From assembly GCA_031271905.1 (NCBI GenBank), contig JAISUT010000045.1:1-55628 (forward strand): 55,628 nt of DNA, written 5' to 3'. This stretch comes from Acidobacteriota bacterium (GTDB lineage Bacteria > Acidobacteriota > UBA6911). Both the position numbers and the translations under genes were made by a program. Shown here piece after piece: positions 1-9,228 of this stretch. The notes under the pieces were generated by a model. It searched no databases. It was not told the origin of the DNA and saw only the letters and a program-made list of their open reading frames with translations. Every line of letters starts with the position of its first letter. Within the stretch, counting starts at the first letter, position 1.

Positions 1-38
1 TGGGCGTTGTGATATAGATACAAGAGGAGGTACACCCT

Positions 39-3000
39 ATGCCATACACTGAAGCAAACTACGAAAACGCGGTTATCGAGGTGTTCCGCGACACGCTGGG
101 TTACGGCTATGCCTACGGACCCGACGTGGCGCGCGACTACGCCGACCCGCTTTATATGGACGAGTTGCTGCCCGCCTTGCGTAGGGTCAACCCGAAACTG
201 CCCGAAGCCGCCTTAACTGAGGCGGTCTACAAGCTGCGCAATTTTGAGGGCGGCACGTTCCTGCAAAAGAACGTTCAGTTCATGGACTACCTCCAGAACG
301 GCGTGTCGGTCAACTACTACGATAAGGGCGAGCAGCGGGCGGCACTGGTCTACCTCGTGGATTATGAGAACGTGGAGCGCAACACATTCACCGCCGCCAA
401 CCAGTGGACGATTACCGAGAACAGCGAGAAGCGCCCCGATGTGCTTGTGTTCGTCAACGGTCTGCCCCTCGTGGTGTTTGAGTTGAAATCGCCTTCCCGC
501 GAAGAAACCGACGCTTCCGAGGCGTATCTGCAACTGCGGAACTATATGCACGAGATACCGTCGCTGTTTATCTACAACGCATTCCTCGTGATGAGCGACC
601 TCGCCGTCTCCAAAGCCGGGAGCCTTACGGCGGGCGAAGACCGCTTCATGGAGTGGAAAACCAAAGACGGCAGCTATGAGAATACGCAGTACGCCCAGTT
701 CGACACCTTCATTGAGGGGATGTTTGACAAGACGCGGCTGCTCGACATTATAAAGAACTTCATCTGCTTCTCTGGCGACGCAAAAATCCTCGGCGCCTAC
801 CACCAGTATTTCGCTGTGCGTAAAGCCGTCGCTTCCACTGCAAACGCCACCGTCACGGACGGCAAGGGCGGCGTGTTCTGGCACACCCAAGGCAGCGGCA
901 AGTCGCTGTCGATGGTGTTCTACGCCCATCTGCTGCAAGAAGCCTTGAACTCGCCGACCATCGTGGTGCTGACCGACCGCAACGACCTTGACGACCAGTT
1001 ATTCGGGCAGTTCGCCAAATGCTCCGATTTCCTGCGCCAAGTGCCGCAGCGCGCCGAGAGCCGCACCCATCTAAAGGAACTGCTCGCGGGGCGGCAGGCA
1101 AACGGCATCATCTTCACCACGGCGCAGAAGTTCGAGGAGAGTTCCGAGTGCCTCTCCGACCGCCGCAACATTATCGTTATGGCGGACGAGGCGCACCGCA
1201 GCCAGTTCATCGACGAGCGCGTGGACAGCAAGACAGGGCGCATACAGAAATCCTTCGGTCTGATTATCCGCGAAAGCCTGCCGAACGCGACCTACATAGG
1301 CTTCACAGGAACGCCTATATCCAGCAAAGACCGCTCCACCATTGAGGTTTTCGGCAACTATATCGACATCTACGACATGACCCAAGCCGTGGAGGACGGC
1401 GCGACCCGCCCCGTCTACTACGAGAGCCGCGTTATACACCTGAAACTCGACGAGGACGTTCTGCGGCTCATCGACGCCGAGTACGACATCATGGCGCAAA
1501 ACGCCGAGGACTACGCCATCGAAAAGAGCAAGAAGGAACTCGGCAAGATGGAGTCTATCCTCGGCGCTGAGCAGACCGTCACCGCCCTGTGCGAGGACAT
1601 CATCAAGCATTACGAGGAAAACCGCCAGCACGAACTCACGGGGAAGGCGATGATTGTCGGCTATTCCCGCGCCATTGCGATGGCAATCTACCGCAAGCTG
1701 CTTGAACTGCGCCCCGCTTGGGTTGATATGGTCGGCGTCGTCATGACCGAGAGCAACAAAGACCCGGAAGAATGGCGCGGCGTCATCGGCAACAAACGTC
1801 ACCGCGACGAGATGGCAAAGCGGTTCAAGGACAACGACGACCCGCTGAAAATCGCCATCGTGGTGGATATGTGGCTGACCGGCTTTGACGTGCCGTCGCT
1901 TGCCACGATGTATGTTTACAAGCCGATGGCTGGGCATAGTCTCATGCAAGCTATCGCCCGCGTCAATCGGGTTTACAAGGATAAAGAAGGCGGCTTGGTG
2001 GTCGATTACGTCGGCATCGCCTCGGCTCTGAAACAGGCGATGAACGACTACACCAACCGCGACAAGAACAACTACGGCGATACGGACATCGCCAAGACAG
2101 CCCTGCCGAAGTTTATCGAGAAACTGGAAGTATGCCGTGACCTTTTCCACGGGTTCGACTACTCCGGCTTTATGCGGGCAAACGCCACCGACCTCTCCCG
2201 CGCCAAGGCAATCAGCGGCGGCGTGAACTTCCTGACGGCGATTGACAGACCGTCCCCTTCGATAGTCATTGGATCGCCGCTCCCAATGGTCGCGGAGCCG
2301 TCAGTAGGTTATGGCGACACCACCAGCCGCAAGGAAGCGTTCATCAAAGAGGCTATGCTCCTGCGTCAGGCGCTTTCCCTCTGCCGTTCGTTGGTTACTG
2401 CCGAGCAGCGGTATGAAGCCGCCTACTTTGAGGCTGTGCGGACGCTCCTCACCCGAATCACGGGCGAAGGCAAGCCGCTGTCCCTGAAAGAAATCAATGC
2501 CCGCATCAACGAGCTGTTGAAAGCGAGCATTCAGAGCGAGGGCGTTATCAATCTGTTCTCCAACGTGGAAACGGGCTTCTCCCTGTTCGACCCGAAGTTC
2601 CTCGACGAAATCGCTAGGATGAAGGAGAAGAACCTCGCTGTCGAGTTACTGAAAAAACTGCTCGCCGAACAGGTCTCTCTCTATCGCAGGACAAATCTCG
2701 TCAAGAGCGAGAAGTTCTCCGAAATGCTTTCCCGCGCCTTGAAAGCGTACCTGAACGGCATGATCTCCAACGAGGAGGTCATCGCCGAACTGATAAAGAT
2801 AGCAAAGGAGATGGCAACAGCGTCCGCCGAAGGCGACGCACTGGGGCTGACCGACGAGGAGTTGGCGTTCTACGACGCCCTGACCCGCCCCGAAGCCGTC
2901 AAGGACTTCTATGACAACTCGGAGCTTGTGGCGATGACCCATGAGCTTGCCGATTTGCTCCGCAAGAACCGCACCATCGACTGGCAGAAGAAAGAGTCCG

Positions 3001-3122
3001 CCCGCGCCGGTATGCGACGGATGGTCAAGAAGCTGCTGAAAAAGTACAAGTATCCGCCGGAGGGCATGGAAGACGCCATCGCCACTGTCATCGGGCAGTG
3101 CGAGATGTGGACGGATAATTGA
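39..3122 (+). CDS. hsdR: Type I restriction enzyme, R (motor/nuclease) subunit
   Basis: This 1027-residue protein is the ATP-driven translocase and nuclease subunit of a type I restriction complex, which cuts DNA lacking the host methylation mark. The N-terminal PD-(D/E)xK nuclease is visible as RPDVLVFVNG followed by VVFELKSP (Glu148, Lys150). The superfamily 2 motor follows: Walker A HTQGSGKSLSM near residue 284, ADEAH near 383, FTGTP near 421, then LTGFDVPSL and QAIARVNRVYKDKEG. The C-terminal part is helical, as in other HsdR proteins. The start has a strong ribosome site, AGGAGGT, about 7 nt upstream. The partner hsdM and hsdS genes are not in the window and would be expected upstream. 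Length is normal and no lesion is seen. Confidence 0.95.
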   Translation: MPYTEANYENAVIEVFRDTLGYGYAYGPDVARDYADPLYMDELLPALRRVNPKLPEAALTEAVYKLRNFEGGTFLQKNVQFMDYLQNGVSVNYYDKGEQRAALVYLVDYENVERNTFTAANQWTITENSEKRPDVLVFVNGLPLVVFELKSPSREETDASEAYLQLRNYMHEIPSLFIYNAFLVMSDLAVSKAGSLTAGEDRFMEWKTKDGSYENTQYAQFDTFIEGMFDKTRLLDIIKNFICFSGDAKILGAYHQYFAVRKAVASTANATVTDGKGGVFWHTQGSGKSLSMVFYAHLLQEALNSPTIVVLTDRNDLDDQLFGQFAKCSDFLRQVPQRAESRTHLKELLAGRQANGIIFTTAQKFEESSECLSDRRNIIVMADEAHRSQFIDERVDSKTGRIQKSFGLIIRESLPNATYIGFTGTPISSKDRSTIEVFGNYIDIYDMTQAVEDGATRPVYYESRVIHLKLDEDVLRLIDAEYDIMAQNAEDYAIEKSKKELGKMESILGAEQTVTALCEDIIKHYEENRQHELTGKAMIVGYSRAIAMAIYRKLLELRPAWVDMVGVVMTESNKDPEEWRGVIGNKRHRDEMAKRFKDNDDPLKIAIVVDMWLTGFDVPSLATMYVYKPMAGHSLMQAIARVNRVYKDKEGGLVVDYVGIASALKQAMNDYTNRDKNNYGDTDIAKTALPKFIEKLEVCRDLFHGFDYSGFMRANATDLSRAKAISGGVNFLTAIDRPSPSIVIGSPLPMVAEPSVGYGDTTSRKEAFIKEAMLLRQALSLCRSLVTAEQRYEAAYFEAVRTLLTRITGEGKPLSLKEINARINELLKASIQSEGVINLFSNVETGFSLFDPKFLDEIARMKEKNLAVELLKKLLAEQVSLYRRTNLVKSEKFSEMLSRALKAYLNGMISNEEVIAELIKIAKEMATASAEGDALGLTDEELAFYDALTRPEAVKDFYDNSELVAMTHELADLLRKNRTIDWQKKESARAGMRRMVKKLLKKYKYPPEGMEDAIATVIGQCEMWTDN

Positions 3123-3262
3123 CGGAGGCAAGCGCAAACGCATTCAAGAGCAACATTTTCGAGTATATGAACGGGACGAGGCGATACAGCATACCTGCAT
3201 ACGATGGCTGGCGATTTAGACTGCTATGGATTTGTCCCGTATAAACTCGGAAGGAGGCCGCG

Positions 3263-3904
3263 ATGGGCGGCAAGCTGTTATCCATATATGAAACGCTCTT
3301 CGCCCGTTACGGCGATTTGCATTGGTGGCCCGCGAAAACGCCATACGAGGTTGTCGTCGGCGCGGTTCTGACGCAGAACACCGCGTGGGGGAACGTCGAG
3401 AAAGCCATCGCCAATTTCGGCGGGCACCTCGCGCCCGAAACCGTAGCCGCCATGCCGGTCGAGGAGCTGGCCGAGGTTATCCGACCCTCCGGCTTCTTCA
3501 ACCAGAAAGCCGGATACCTGAAGGCCGTCACGGCTTGGTACGGGAAATACGGGTACGACGTGCCGACCGTCCAAAAGCGTCCGCTCGGCGAACTCCGGGC
3601 CGAATTGCTCGAAACAAAGGGCGTCGGCCAGGAAACCGCCGATTCGATACTGCTTTATGCGTTCGGCTTCCCGACCTTTGTGGTGGACGCCTACACCCAC
3701 CGCCTCTGCGGCCGCTACCCGGTTGAATCAGGCAAAGGATATGCGGCGGTCAAAGCGCATTTCGAGAGTGAACTGCCTGAGAGCGCGGAGGTCTACAACA
3801 ACTTCCACGCGCTCATCGTGATAAACGCGAAGGAGCATTGCAGGAAGAAGCCGACGTGCGACGGCTGCCCGCTCGGCGGCGGGTGCGGGAGGGTTGGCGC
3901 ATGA
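3263..3904 (+). CDS. HhH-GPD DNA glycosylase, endonuclease III-related (MagIII-like)
   Basis: A 213-residue base-excision repair glycosylase of the Nth superfamily. The helix-hairpin-helix is TKGVGQETADSILLYAF and the catalytic aspartate is in FVVDAYTHR. Four C-terminal cysteines (C-x5-C-x2-C-x5-C in HCRKKPTCDGCPLGGGC) suggest an iron-sulfur cluster. In E. coli Nth the hairpin carries the lyase lysine (GVGRKTA); here the equivalent stretch is GVGQETA. The protein is therefore probably a monofunctional glycosylase without AP-lyase, like the MagIII/COG2231 group. The ribosome site GGAAGGAGG precedes the ATG. It lies between a type I and a type II restriction gene, so a role tied to modified DNA is possible, but ordinary repair is equally likely. 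Confidence 0.85.
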   Translation: MGGKLLSIYETLFARYGDLHWWPAKTPYEVVVGAVLTQNTAWGNVEKAIANFGGHLAPETVAAMPVEELAEVIRPSGFFNQKAGYLKAVTAWYGKYGYDVPTVQKRPLGELRAELLETKGVGQETADSILLYAFGFPTFVVDAYTHRLCGRYPVESGKGYAAVKAHFESELPESAEVYNNFHALIVINAKEHCRKKPTCDGCPLGGGCGRVGA

Positions 3905-4094
3905 AATTCGACTATTGATGGCATGGGGGGACTCCCGCGCCGCCCGCGCCGACGACCGATAGGAACGACGTCCCCCGCCCGCGTCTGTTTCCCCGCCGTT
4001 TCCGATAAAAGCGTTACCGCCCCGCGTAGTTTCGCAGTAAAATCAACATTCGTGTTTGAAGCGGATTTGCACCGGCAAGCCTGGGAGCGGACGT

Positions 4095-5042
4095 ATGATC
4101 AACGCCAACCGCGTGGAACGTTGGAAAGCAGATGTGGCAGAGTCCGTCCGGATGTATAACGACTGGTTCTTCGACGCCACGCCGCAAGCGTTCAGGGAAT
4201 CCCGCGCCGCCGCCGTCCAACAGGTTTTGGATGCTTTCGCCGCCACCAACCAAGCGCGTTCGTTCTCTCCGGAAGTTTTGAGGAATTCTCCGGCCATCAT
4301 CACCGTATGGCGCATGATGACGGCACCTCCGATCGCCCGCGACCGCCTCGTCGGGCTGTCTGGTATAAAATCCCGCAGTTTCGTCAAAAGCCTGGAAAGC
4401 GGGAAACTTCCAAGGCAGATGACGCCTGTTGCGCTGAATGACGGGTTGGAAAAAGTTTGCAATGTCATCAAACGCCTGCTCGACCATGAACTGATACCTT
4501 GGGCGACAGCCCCCGCCGCTCCTGACGAAAATACAGTTCGTATCGCCGCAACCGTCATCGCCGACAGACTGTGCGGCACCTTGTCTGACCCGATAATCAG
4601 AAACGCCCAAGAGGAGCGACAACTCCAAGCCATAGCCGCATATCTCGATTCCTTCGGATATCGTTGCACCGCCATCCCCGCGGAAGGCTTTCAGGCGATG
4701 GGGAAGGGCAGTTATTCCTTTCGGGCAAATGTGCCAACCCGCGGAGAGAATCCCGTCAATATGCCTATTGATGTGATCATACAGCCCAAGGCTCCAAGCG
4801 ATTCCCGTCTGCCGATTCTGATCGAGTGCAAGAGTGCGGGCGATTACACGAACACCAACAAACGACGTAAAGAGGAGGCCCAGAAGATACACCAACTTCG
4901 GGAAACCTACGGAAAGCAAATCAAATTCGTGTTGTTCCTTTGCGGCTACTTCGATTCTGGCTATCTCGGCTATGAAGCGGCCGAAGGCATCGACTGGATT
5001 TGGGAACACCGCATCGAAGACATGCAGGAGTTGGGCTTATGA
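4095..5042 (+). CDS. XamI-family type II restriction endonuclease
   Basis: This 315-residue protein resembles the XamI restriction endonuclease family. The nuclease core is visible: Asp226 in MPIDVIIQP, then Glu244-Cys-Lys246 in LIECKSAGDYTNTNKRRKEEA, a PD-(D/E)xK arrangement. The C-terminal stretch GYFDSGYLGYEAAEGIDWIWEHR also fits what I recall of that family. The ATG at 4095 is chosen because GGGAG lies 7 nt upstream; an in-frame TTG at 4056 would add 13 residues without better support. The stop codon overlaps the start of the methyltransferase (ATGA), so the two are translationally coupled. If specificity is conserved with XamI the target is GTCGAC, but that is inference. Confidence 0.82.
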   Translation: MINANRVERWKADVAESVRMYNDWFFDATPQAFRESRAAAVQQVLDAFAATNQARSFSPEVLRNSPAIITVWRMMTAPPIARDRLVGLSGIKSRSFVKSLESGKLPRQMTPVALNDGLEKVCNVIKRLLDHELIPWATAPAAPDENTVRIAATVIADRLCGTLSDPIIRNAQEERQLQAIAAYLDSFGYRCTAIPAEGFQAMGKGSYSFRANVPTRGENPVNMPIDVIIQPKAPSDSRLPILIECKSAGDYTNTNKRRKEEAQKIHQLRETYGKQIKFVLFLCGYFDSGYLGYEAAEGIDWIWEHRIEDMQELGL

Positions 5043-6553
5043 CAGGCAGGGAGCAGGCCCGCCTTCGCATCCAAGACGAGCTTGACAGCACGAAAACCGC
5101 CGCCGAGCGCAACAGGCTGGGGCAATTTTCCACGCCGCCCGCGCTGGCCGCCGAAATCGTGCGCTACACCGTCGCAATGGCATCCCCCCTCGGCGCGGAC
5201 GCCAAGATCCTCGAACCGTCCTGCGGGACGGGGGCGTTTTTGACCGCCTTGTGCGAATGCCCCGCCACGGCATCCTTGCCCAAGGTCGGGGTCGAACTCG
5301 CCGTTGATTTCTCTGAAGCGGCAAAAGACTTGTGGAAGGACGATGCGTGCATCGTCAACGCAGACTTCCTCGATTGGGCCGGAAGGGCCGACGACATGTT
5401 CGATCTGCTGGTGGCGAACCCTCCCTATGTCCGTCACCACCACCTGACCGCAGGGCAAAAGGCGCGTTATGGCGATTTCGCCTCGAAAGTGTGCGGGAGG
5501 CGCGTATCCGGCCTTTCGGGACTCTACGTTTATTTCATGCTCGCGGCGACGGCGCGGCTCAAGCCGGGGGCGGTCGCCAGCTGGCTCGTCCCGGCAGAGT
5601 TCATGAGCGTCAATTACGGTTCGGCGATCCGCGACTGGCTTGCGGGCGATGTGACGCTTGAGCGCATACACGCCTTTCGCGCCGACGACCTGCAGTTCGA
5701 CGACGCGCTGGTGACCTCTTGCGTGGTGACCTGCCGCAACGCCCCTCCCGCCCGCGACCATCAAGTCGCTTTTACTTTCGGCGCCAGTTTTGCCGATCCC
5801 GACGAAACGTACAACGTCCAGGTTTCGGAATTGCGCCGTTCCACGAAATGGCTGCAACGTTTCGCCCAAGCGCCCGTGGAGCCTCGAACCGGCACCGCGC
5901 TGGGACGGTGCTTCTCTATTCGCCGCGGCATCGCCACGGGAGGGAATTCGTTTTTCATCAGGCGCAGAGAGCTGTTCCATTCGTTGGGGATATCCGACGA
6001 ATTCCTTCGCCCTATCCTCCCCAGCCCGCGCCATACGCCTGTCGAAGAAATCCTTTCGGACGCGGACGGATGGCCGGCCAATGTCGAGAAATTGGCGTTG
6101 TTGGATTGCACGGGCTGGAGTTTGGAAGACCTCCCGCATCCCGTGCGGGAATACTTGCGGAGCGCCTCCCCATCGGTTTTGGAATCCTATCTGGCGCGAG
6201 GCCGCAAGCCGTGGTACGCCCAAGAGCGGCGCGAGGCCGCCCCCATCGTCTGCACCTACATGGGGCGGCGCAAGACAGCGGACGGCAGCGCGTTCCGTTT
6301 CATACGGAACCGCTCGCGGGCCATCGTCACCAATTCCTATCTGATGCTCTTTCCGAAACCATCTGCCTATCTGGCTTCGGAGGAGGATTGGCTTGACGAC
6401 GCCTGGATGCGGCTCTCCCGCGTCGCCGCGTCCGCGATGTGCGCGCAAGGTCGAGAGTATGGCGGCGGCCTCCATAAGATCGAGCCCAAGGAACTTGCAA
6501 AAGTCGCGATACCGGACCTTGAACCTATGGCAGAGCCTATGCTCTTTTATTAA
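5039..6553 (+). CDS. N6-adenine DNA methyltransferase of the XamI-like system
   Basis: A 504-residue adenine-N6 methyltransferase that protects host DNA from the endonuclease encoded just upstream. The SAM-binding motif I is EPSCGTGAF (near residue 59) and the catalytic motif IV is NPPY at residues 127-130 (LLVANPPYVRHHH). The rest is a long target-recognition half of the kind seen in TaqI/Eco57I-type enzymes. The start ATG overlaps the endonuclease stop by 4 nt (ATGA). The stop codon lies inside the first unit of a perfect 13-bp tandem repeat (6546-6571). Confidence 0.88.
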   Translation: MTGREQARLRIQDELDSTKTAAERNRLGQFSTPPALAAEIVRYTVAMASPLGADAKILEPSCGTGAFLTALCECPATASLPKVGVELAVDFSEAAKDLWKDDACIVNADFLDWAGRADDMFDLLVANPPYVRHHHLTAGQKARYGDFASKVCGRRVSGLSGLYVYFMLAATARLKPGAVASWLVPAEFMSVNYGSAIRDWLAGDVTLERIHAFRADDLQFDDALVTSCVVTCRNAPPARDHQVAFTFGASFADPDETYNVQVSELRRSTKWLQRFAQAPVEPRTGTALGRCFSIRRGIATGGNSFFIRRRELFHSLGISDEFLRPILPSPRHTPVEEILSDADGWPANVEKLALLDCTGWSLEDLPHPVREYLRSASPSVLESYLARGRKPWYAQERREAAPIVCTYMGRRKTADGSAFRFIRNRSRAIVTNSYLMLFPKPSAYLASEEDWLDDAWMRLSRVAASAMCAQGREYGGGLHKIEPKELAKVAIPDLEPMAEPMLFY

Positions 6554-6571
6554 CCGAATTTATTAACCGAA
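6546..6571. repeat. Perfect 13-bp tandem duplication at the end of the methyltransferase gene
   Basis: TTTATTAACCGAA occurs twice head to tail (6546-6558 and 6559-6571). It is followed by a second, looser pair beginning GCCGATTC (6572 and about 6588). The methyltransferase stop TAA (6551-6553) is in the first unit. This looks like a short replication-slippage duplication; no function is evident. Confidence 0.8.
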
Positions 6572-6624
6572 GCCGATTCGGGCAAAGGCCGATTCAGGCG
6601 AAGAAAGAAAGGTTGGGACAGGAA

Positions 6625-8046
6625 ATGAGACCATGCAAGCCAGTGGTTGCGTTGACGACCCTTGCCGTGCTGCTCGTCGCCGCGCTCGCCGTGGCGCAGT
6701 GGCCGCAGGTGGACCAAGAGAAGCTCGACAAGGACCATCGGGACATGATGTCGCAGCTCGGCGTCAAGAAGCTCCGTCCGGGGCCGAGCGGCAACGAGAA
6801 AGACCCGAACCACGCCAATTACGACCCGGCGCTGGCGAACCCCTTCCCGGACTGGCCCGACCCGCTGACGCTCAAAAGCGGCAAGAAGGTCACGACCGCC
6901 GACGAGTGGTGGAACGAGCGCCGCCCCGAAATCGTGGAGGATTTCGAGCGCGAGGTCTTGGGTCGCGTGCCTAAGAACGCGCCCAAGGTGACTTGGACGG
7001 TCAAGGCACAGGTCGACGAGAAGGTCGGCGACCATCCGGTCCTCGCCAAGGAGCTGGTCGGCAAGGTGGACAACTCCGGCGCACCCGCCATCGAAGTCAA
7101 CATCGACGCCATCCTCGTGACCCCCGCCGACGTGAAAGGTCCGGTGCCGGTCATGGTCATGTTCGGCTTCGGCATGATGCCCGGTGCCAAGCCGCCCGAA
7201 GGGGCGAACAAGTTCTTCTTCGCGCCGCCTCCCGGCAGCGACCCTCCCGCCACCGAGCAACTGCTCGCCGCAGGCTGGGGCTACGCCTACCTGAACCCGA
7301 ACAGCGTGCAGGCCGACAACGGCGCGGGTCTGACCGAAGGGGTCGTCGGCATCGCCAACAAGGGGAAGTTCCGCAAGCCCGACGACTGGGGTTCGCTCCG
7401 CGCCTGGGGCTGGGGCGCCTCGCGCCTGCTGGACTACTTCGCGACCGACAAGGCCGTGGACGAGACGCGCGTCGGCATCGAAGGGGTCTCCCGCTACGGC
7501 AAGGCCGCGCTGGTGACGATGGCGTTCGACACGCGCTTCGCCGTGGTGCTGATCGGCTCCTCCGGCGAGGGCGGGGTGAAGCCGCACCGCCGAAACTTCG
7601 GCGAGGCGGTGGAGAACCTGACCGCGTCGGGCGAGTATCACTGGATGGCGGGCAATTTCGTCAAGTACGGTGCCGAGGAGGCGACCTTCGGCAGCAAGAA
7701 CGCGGGCGACATCCCGGTCGATTCGCACGAGCTGCTGGCGCTGTGCGCGCCTCGCGCGACCTTCATCAGCTACGGCGTCCCGGAGCAGGGGGACGCCAAC
7801 TGGCTCGACCAGCAGGGGAGCTTCATGGCGGCGGTCGCGGCGGGTCCGGTGTTCCGCCTGCTCGGGGCGAAGGACCTCGGCGTCACGGAGGACTATCGCA
7901 CGGTGAAAAAGCCGGATGTGAACGTCGGCCTGCTCGACGGGCAATTGGCGTGGCGGCAGCATGACGGCGGCCACACCGACGCCCCGAACTGGAAGTATTT
8001 CATCCCGTGGGCGAACAAGATGCTCGGCTACACGCCCCGAAAGTAG
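6625..8046 (+). CDS. Secreted alpha/beta-hydrolase, glucuronoyl esterase (CE15)-like
   Basis: A 473-residue exported hydrolase with an N-terminal signal segment (LTTLAVLLVAALAVAQ). The nucleophile motif is GVSRYGKAALV with Ser289, close to the G-x-S-R-x-G-K signature of CE15 esterases, which cleave ester links between lignin alcohols and glucuronic acid on xylan. A candidate acid, Glu315 in IGSSGEGG, follows 26 residues later, and the base is probably His450 in HDGGHTDAPNW. The ATG at 6625 is used rather than an in-frame TTG at 6613. No sugar-utilisation genes adjoin it, so the substrate is uncertain; a broader acetyl-esterase role is the main alternative. Confidence 0.78.
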   Translation: MRPCKPVVALTTLAVLLVAALAVAQWPQVDQEKLDKDHRDMMSQLGVKKLRPGPSGNEKDPNHANYDPALANPFPDWPDPLTLKSGKKVTTADEWWNERRPEIVEDFEREVLGRVPKNAPKVTWTVKAQVDEKVGDHPVLAKELVGKVDNSGAPAIEVNIDAILVTPADVKGPVPVMVMFGFGMMPGAKPPEGANKFFFAPPPGSDPPATEQLLAAGWGYAYLNPNSVQADNGAGLTEGVVGIANKGKFRKPDDWGSLRAWGWGASRLLDYFATDKAVDETRVGIEGVSRYGKAALVTMAFDTRFAVVLIGSSGEGGVKPHRRNFGEAVENLTASGEYHWMAGNFVKYGAEEATFGSKNAGDIPVDSHELLALCAPRATFISYGVPEQGDANWLDQQGSFMAAVAAGPVFRLLGAKDLGVTEDYRTVKKPDVNVGLLDGQLAWRQHDGGHTDAPNWKYFIPWANKMLGYTPRK

Positions 8047-8131
8047 GGGCGCGGCATATTTTCAAATACGGTTTAAAAGGGGGCTTGCCGACGGCGGGCA
8101 AGCGCCCCCGCGACATCGAAGGAGAATGCCG

Positions 8132-9052
8132 GTGAAGAAATTTCTCGTCAGCGTGATCGCGCTGGCTTTGGCGACCATATTCGCGGCGTGCGGCGGTTCG
8201 AAGGCGGGCGGCGCCAAGGGAGGCGCCAAGGATGTGGAGGTGGCGGTCGTCACATCCAACAAGACCGACGAGTGGCCGGGCGGCGTCTACGACGCCTACG
8301 GCATTCCCGAATACAAGGCGGGCAAGGTGGTGTTCGCCAATCCCGGCGACCGACAGGGCGGCGTATACATCCAGACCACGCGGGAGGATCTGCTCGGATA
8401 TGTCGGGCAGTTGCAGGGCAAGGGGTTCCGCGTCAAGGACGCATACCTCGAAGCCTTGGCGGGCAAGCGGTGGGAGAACTTCGAGGTGTTTTTCCCGCGA
8501 CCCGGCGGGCAATACGCCCTGTCGCTCGGTTTCAGTTTCGACGACGGCGGCAAGGGCTACAGCGAGATGTTCTACGACGAGGGTTCCGGGGAGGAGAGAT
8601 GGATCGACTTCAACCTGTCTCTCCACCTCGTGCGGCACGGCGCGCCCGCCGGCGTCAAGAAGGCCGATCTGTTGACGGAGCTGGGCATCCCCGACTCGGC
8701 GACCATCCCCGGAGACGCCGCAATGATCGACGAATTGGAGACGGCGGGGAACCTCGCCACCGGCGGGCAGGTCGCCTACAGCTTCGAATACGCCTTCGAC
8801 TACGAGTTGACGTTGGATGCGCAGAAGGCATACGCCGACCGGCTGATCGACGCCTGCGCGGCGGCCTCCGACGACGGCAAGCTCATCCTGTCCGGCTTTG
8901 GCGGCGGCGAGGCGGTGAGTGCGGCGGTGGCGAAGGAGAAGGCCGCCACCACATGGGCATACGCCCATAAGGGGCGGAGGTGCGTCATCCATGTCACAGG
9001 CGAAGGCGGCTACGGGGGGAAGATCGACGTGCGTGCGCAAGCCGCGCAGTAA
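8132..9052 (+). CDS. Putative lipoprotein, function unknown
   Basis: This reads as a 306-residue lipoprotein: a short basic start, a hydrophobic run and the lipobox IFAAC before a flexible G/K-rich linker. The GTG at 8132 is preferred because GGAG (8121-8124) is 7 nt upstream; the in-frame ATG at 8126 would leave only 1-2 nt. I do not recognise the mature domain. It is acidic-aromatic with many Tyr, Gly and Asp and no visible catalytic motif. It lies between the CE15-like esterase and another lipoprotein on the same strand, so an envelope role is likely. Confidence 0.7.
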   Translation: MKKFLVSVIALALATIFAACGGSKAGGAKGGAKDVEVAVVTSNKTDEWPGGVYDAYGIPEYKAGKVVFANPGDRQGGVYIQTTREDLLGYVGQLQGKGFRVKDAYLEALAGKRWENFEVFFPRPGGQYALSLGFSFDDGGKGYSEMFYDEGSGEERWIDFNLSLHLVRHGAPAGVKKADLLTELGIPDSATIPGDAAMIDELETAGNLATGGQVAYSFEYAFDYELTLDAQKAYADRLIDACAAASDDGKLILSGFGGGEAVSAAVAKEKAATTWAYAHKGRRCVIHVTGEGGYGGKIDVRAQAAQ

Positions 9053-9228
9053 GCGGTCGTGGCGCGTCTCGACCTTATAGGGCATTATGACGAGCAAGGA
9101 CAGGCGCCCGCCGCAAAGGGGTGATGAGGGGGGGCGGGGAAGGGCAAATGAACGCCGTGTGCGGGAAACAAGGACACCATACATGCCAGATGGCAATGGG
9201 ATTTGCCATTGACGGTTCAGGAGGGGTT

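Noticed and set aside
3905-4094. A small gene between the glycosylase and the XamI-type endonuclease
   Set aside because: Open frames there (such as 3923-4159) are Arg/Pro-rich, lack a ribosome site and overlap the real endonuclease start.
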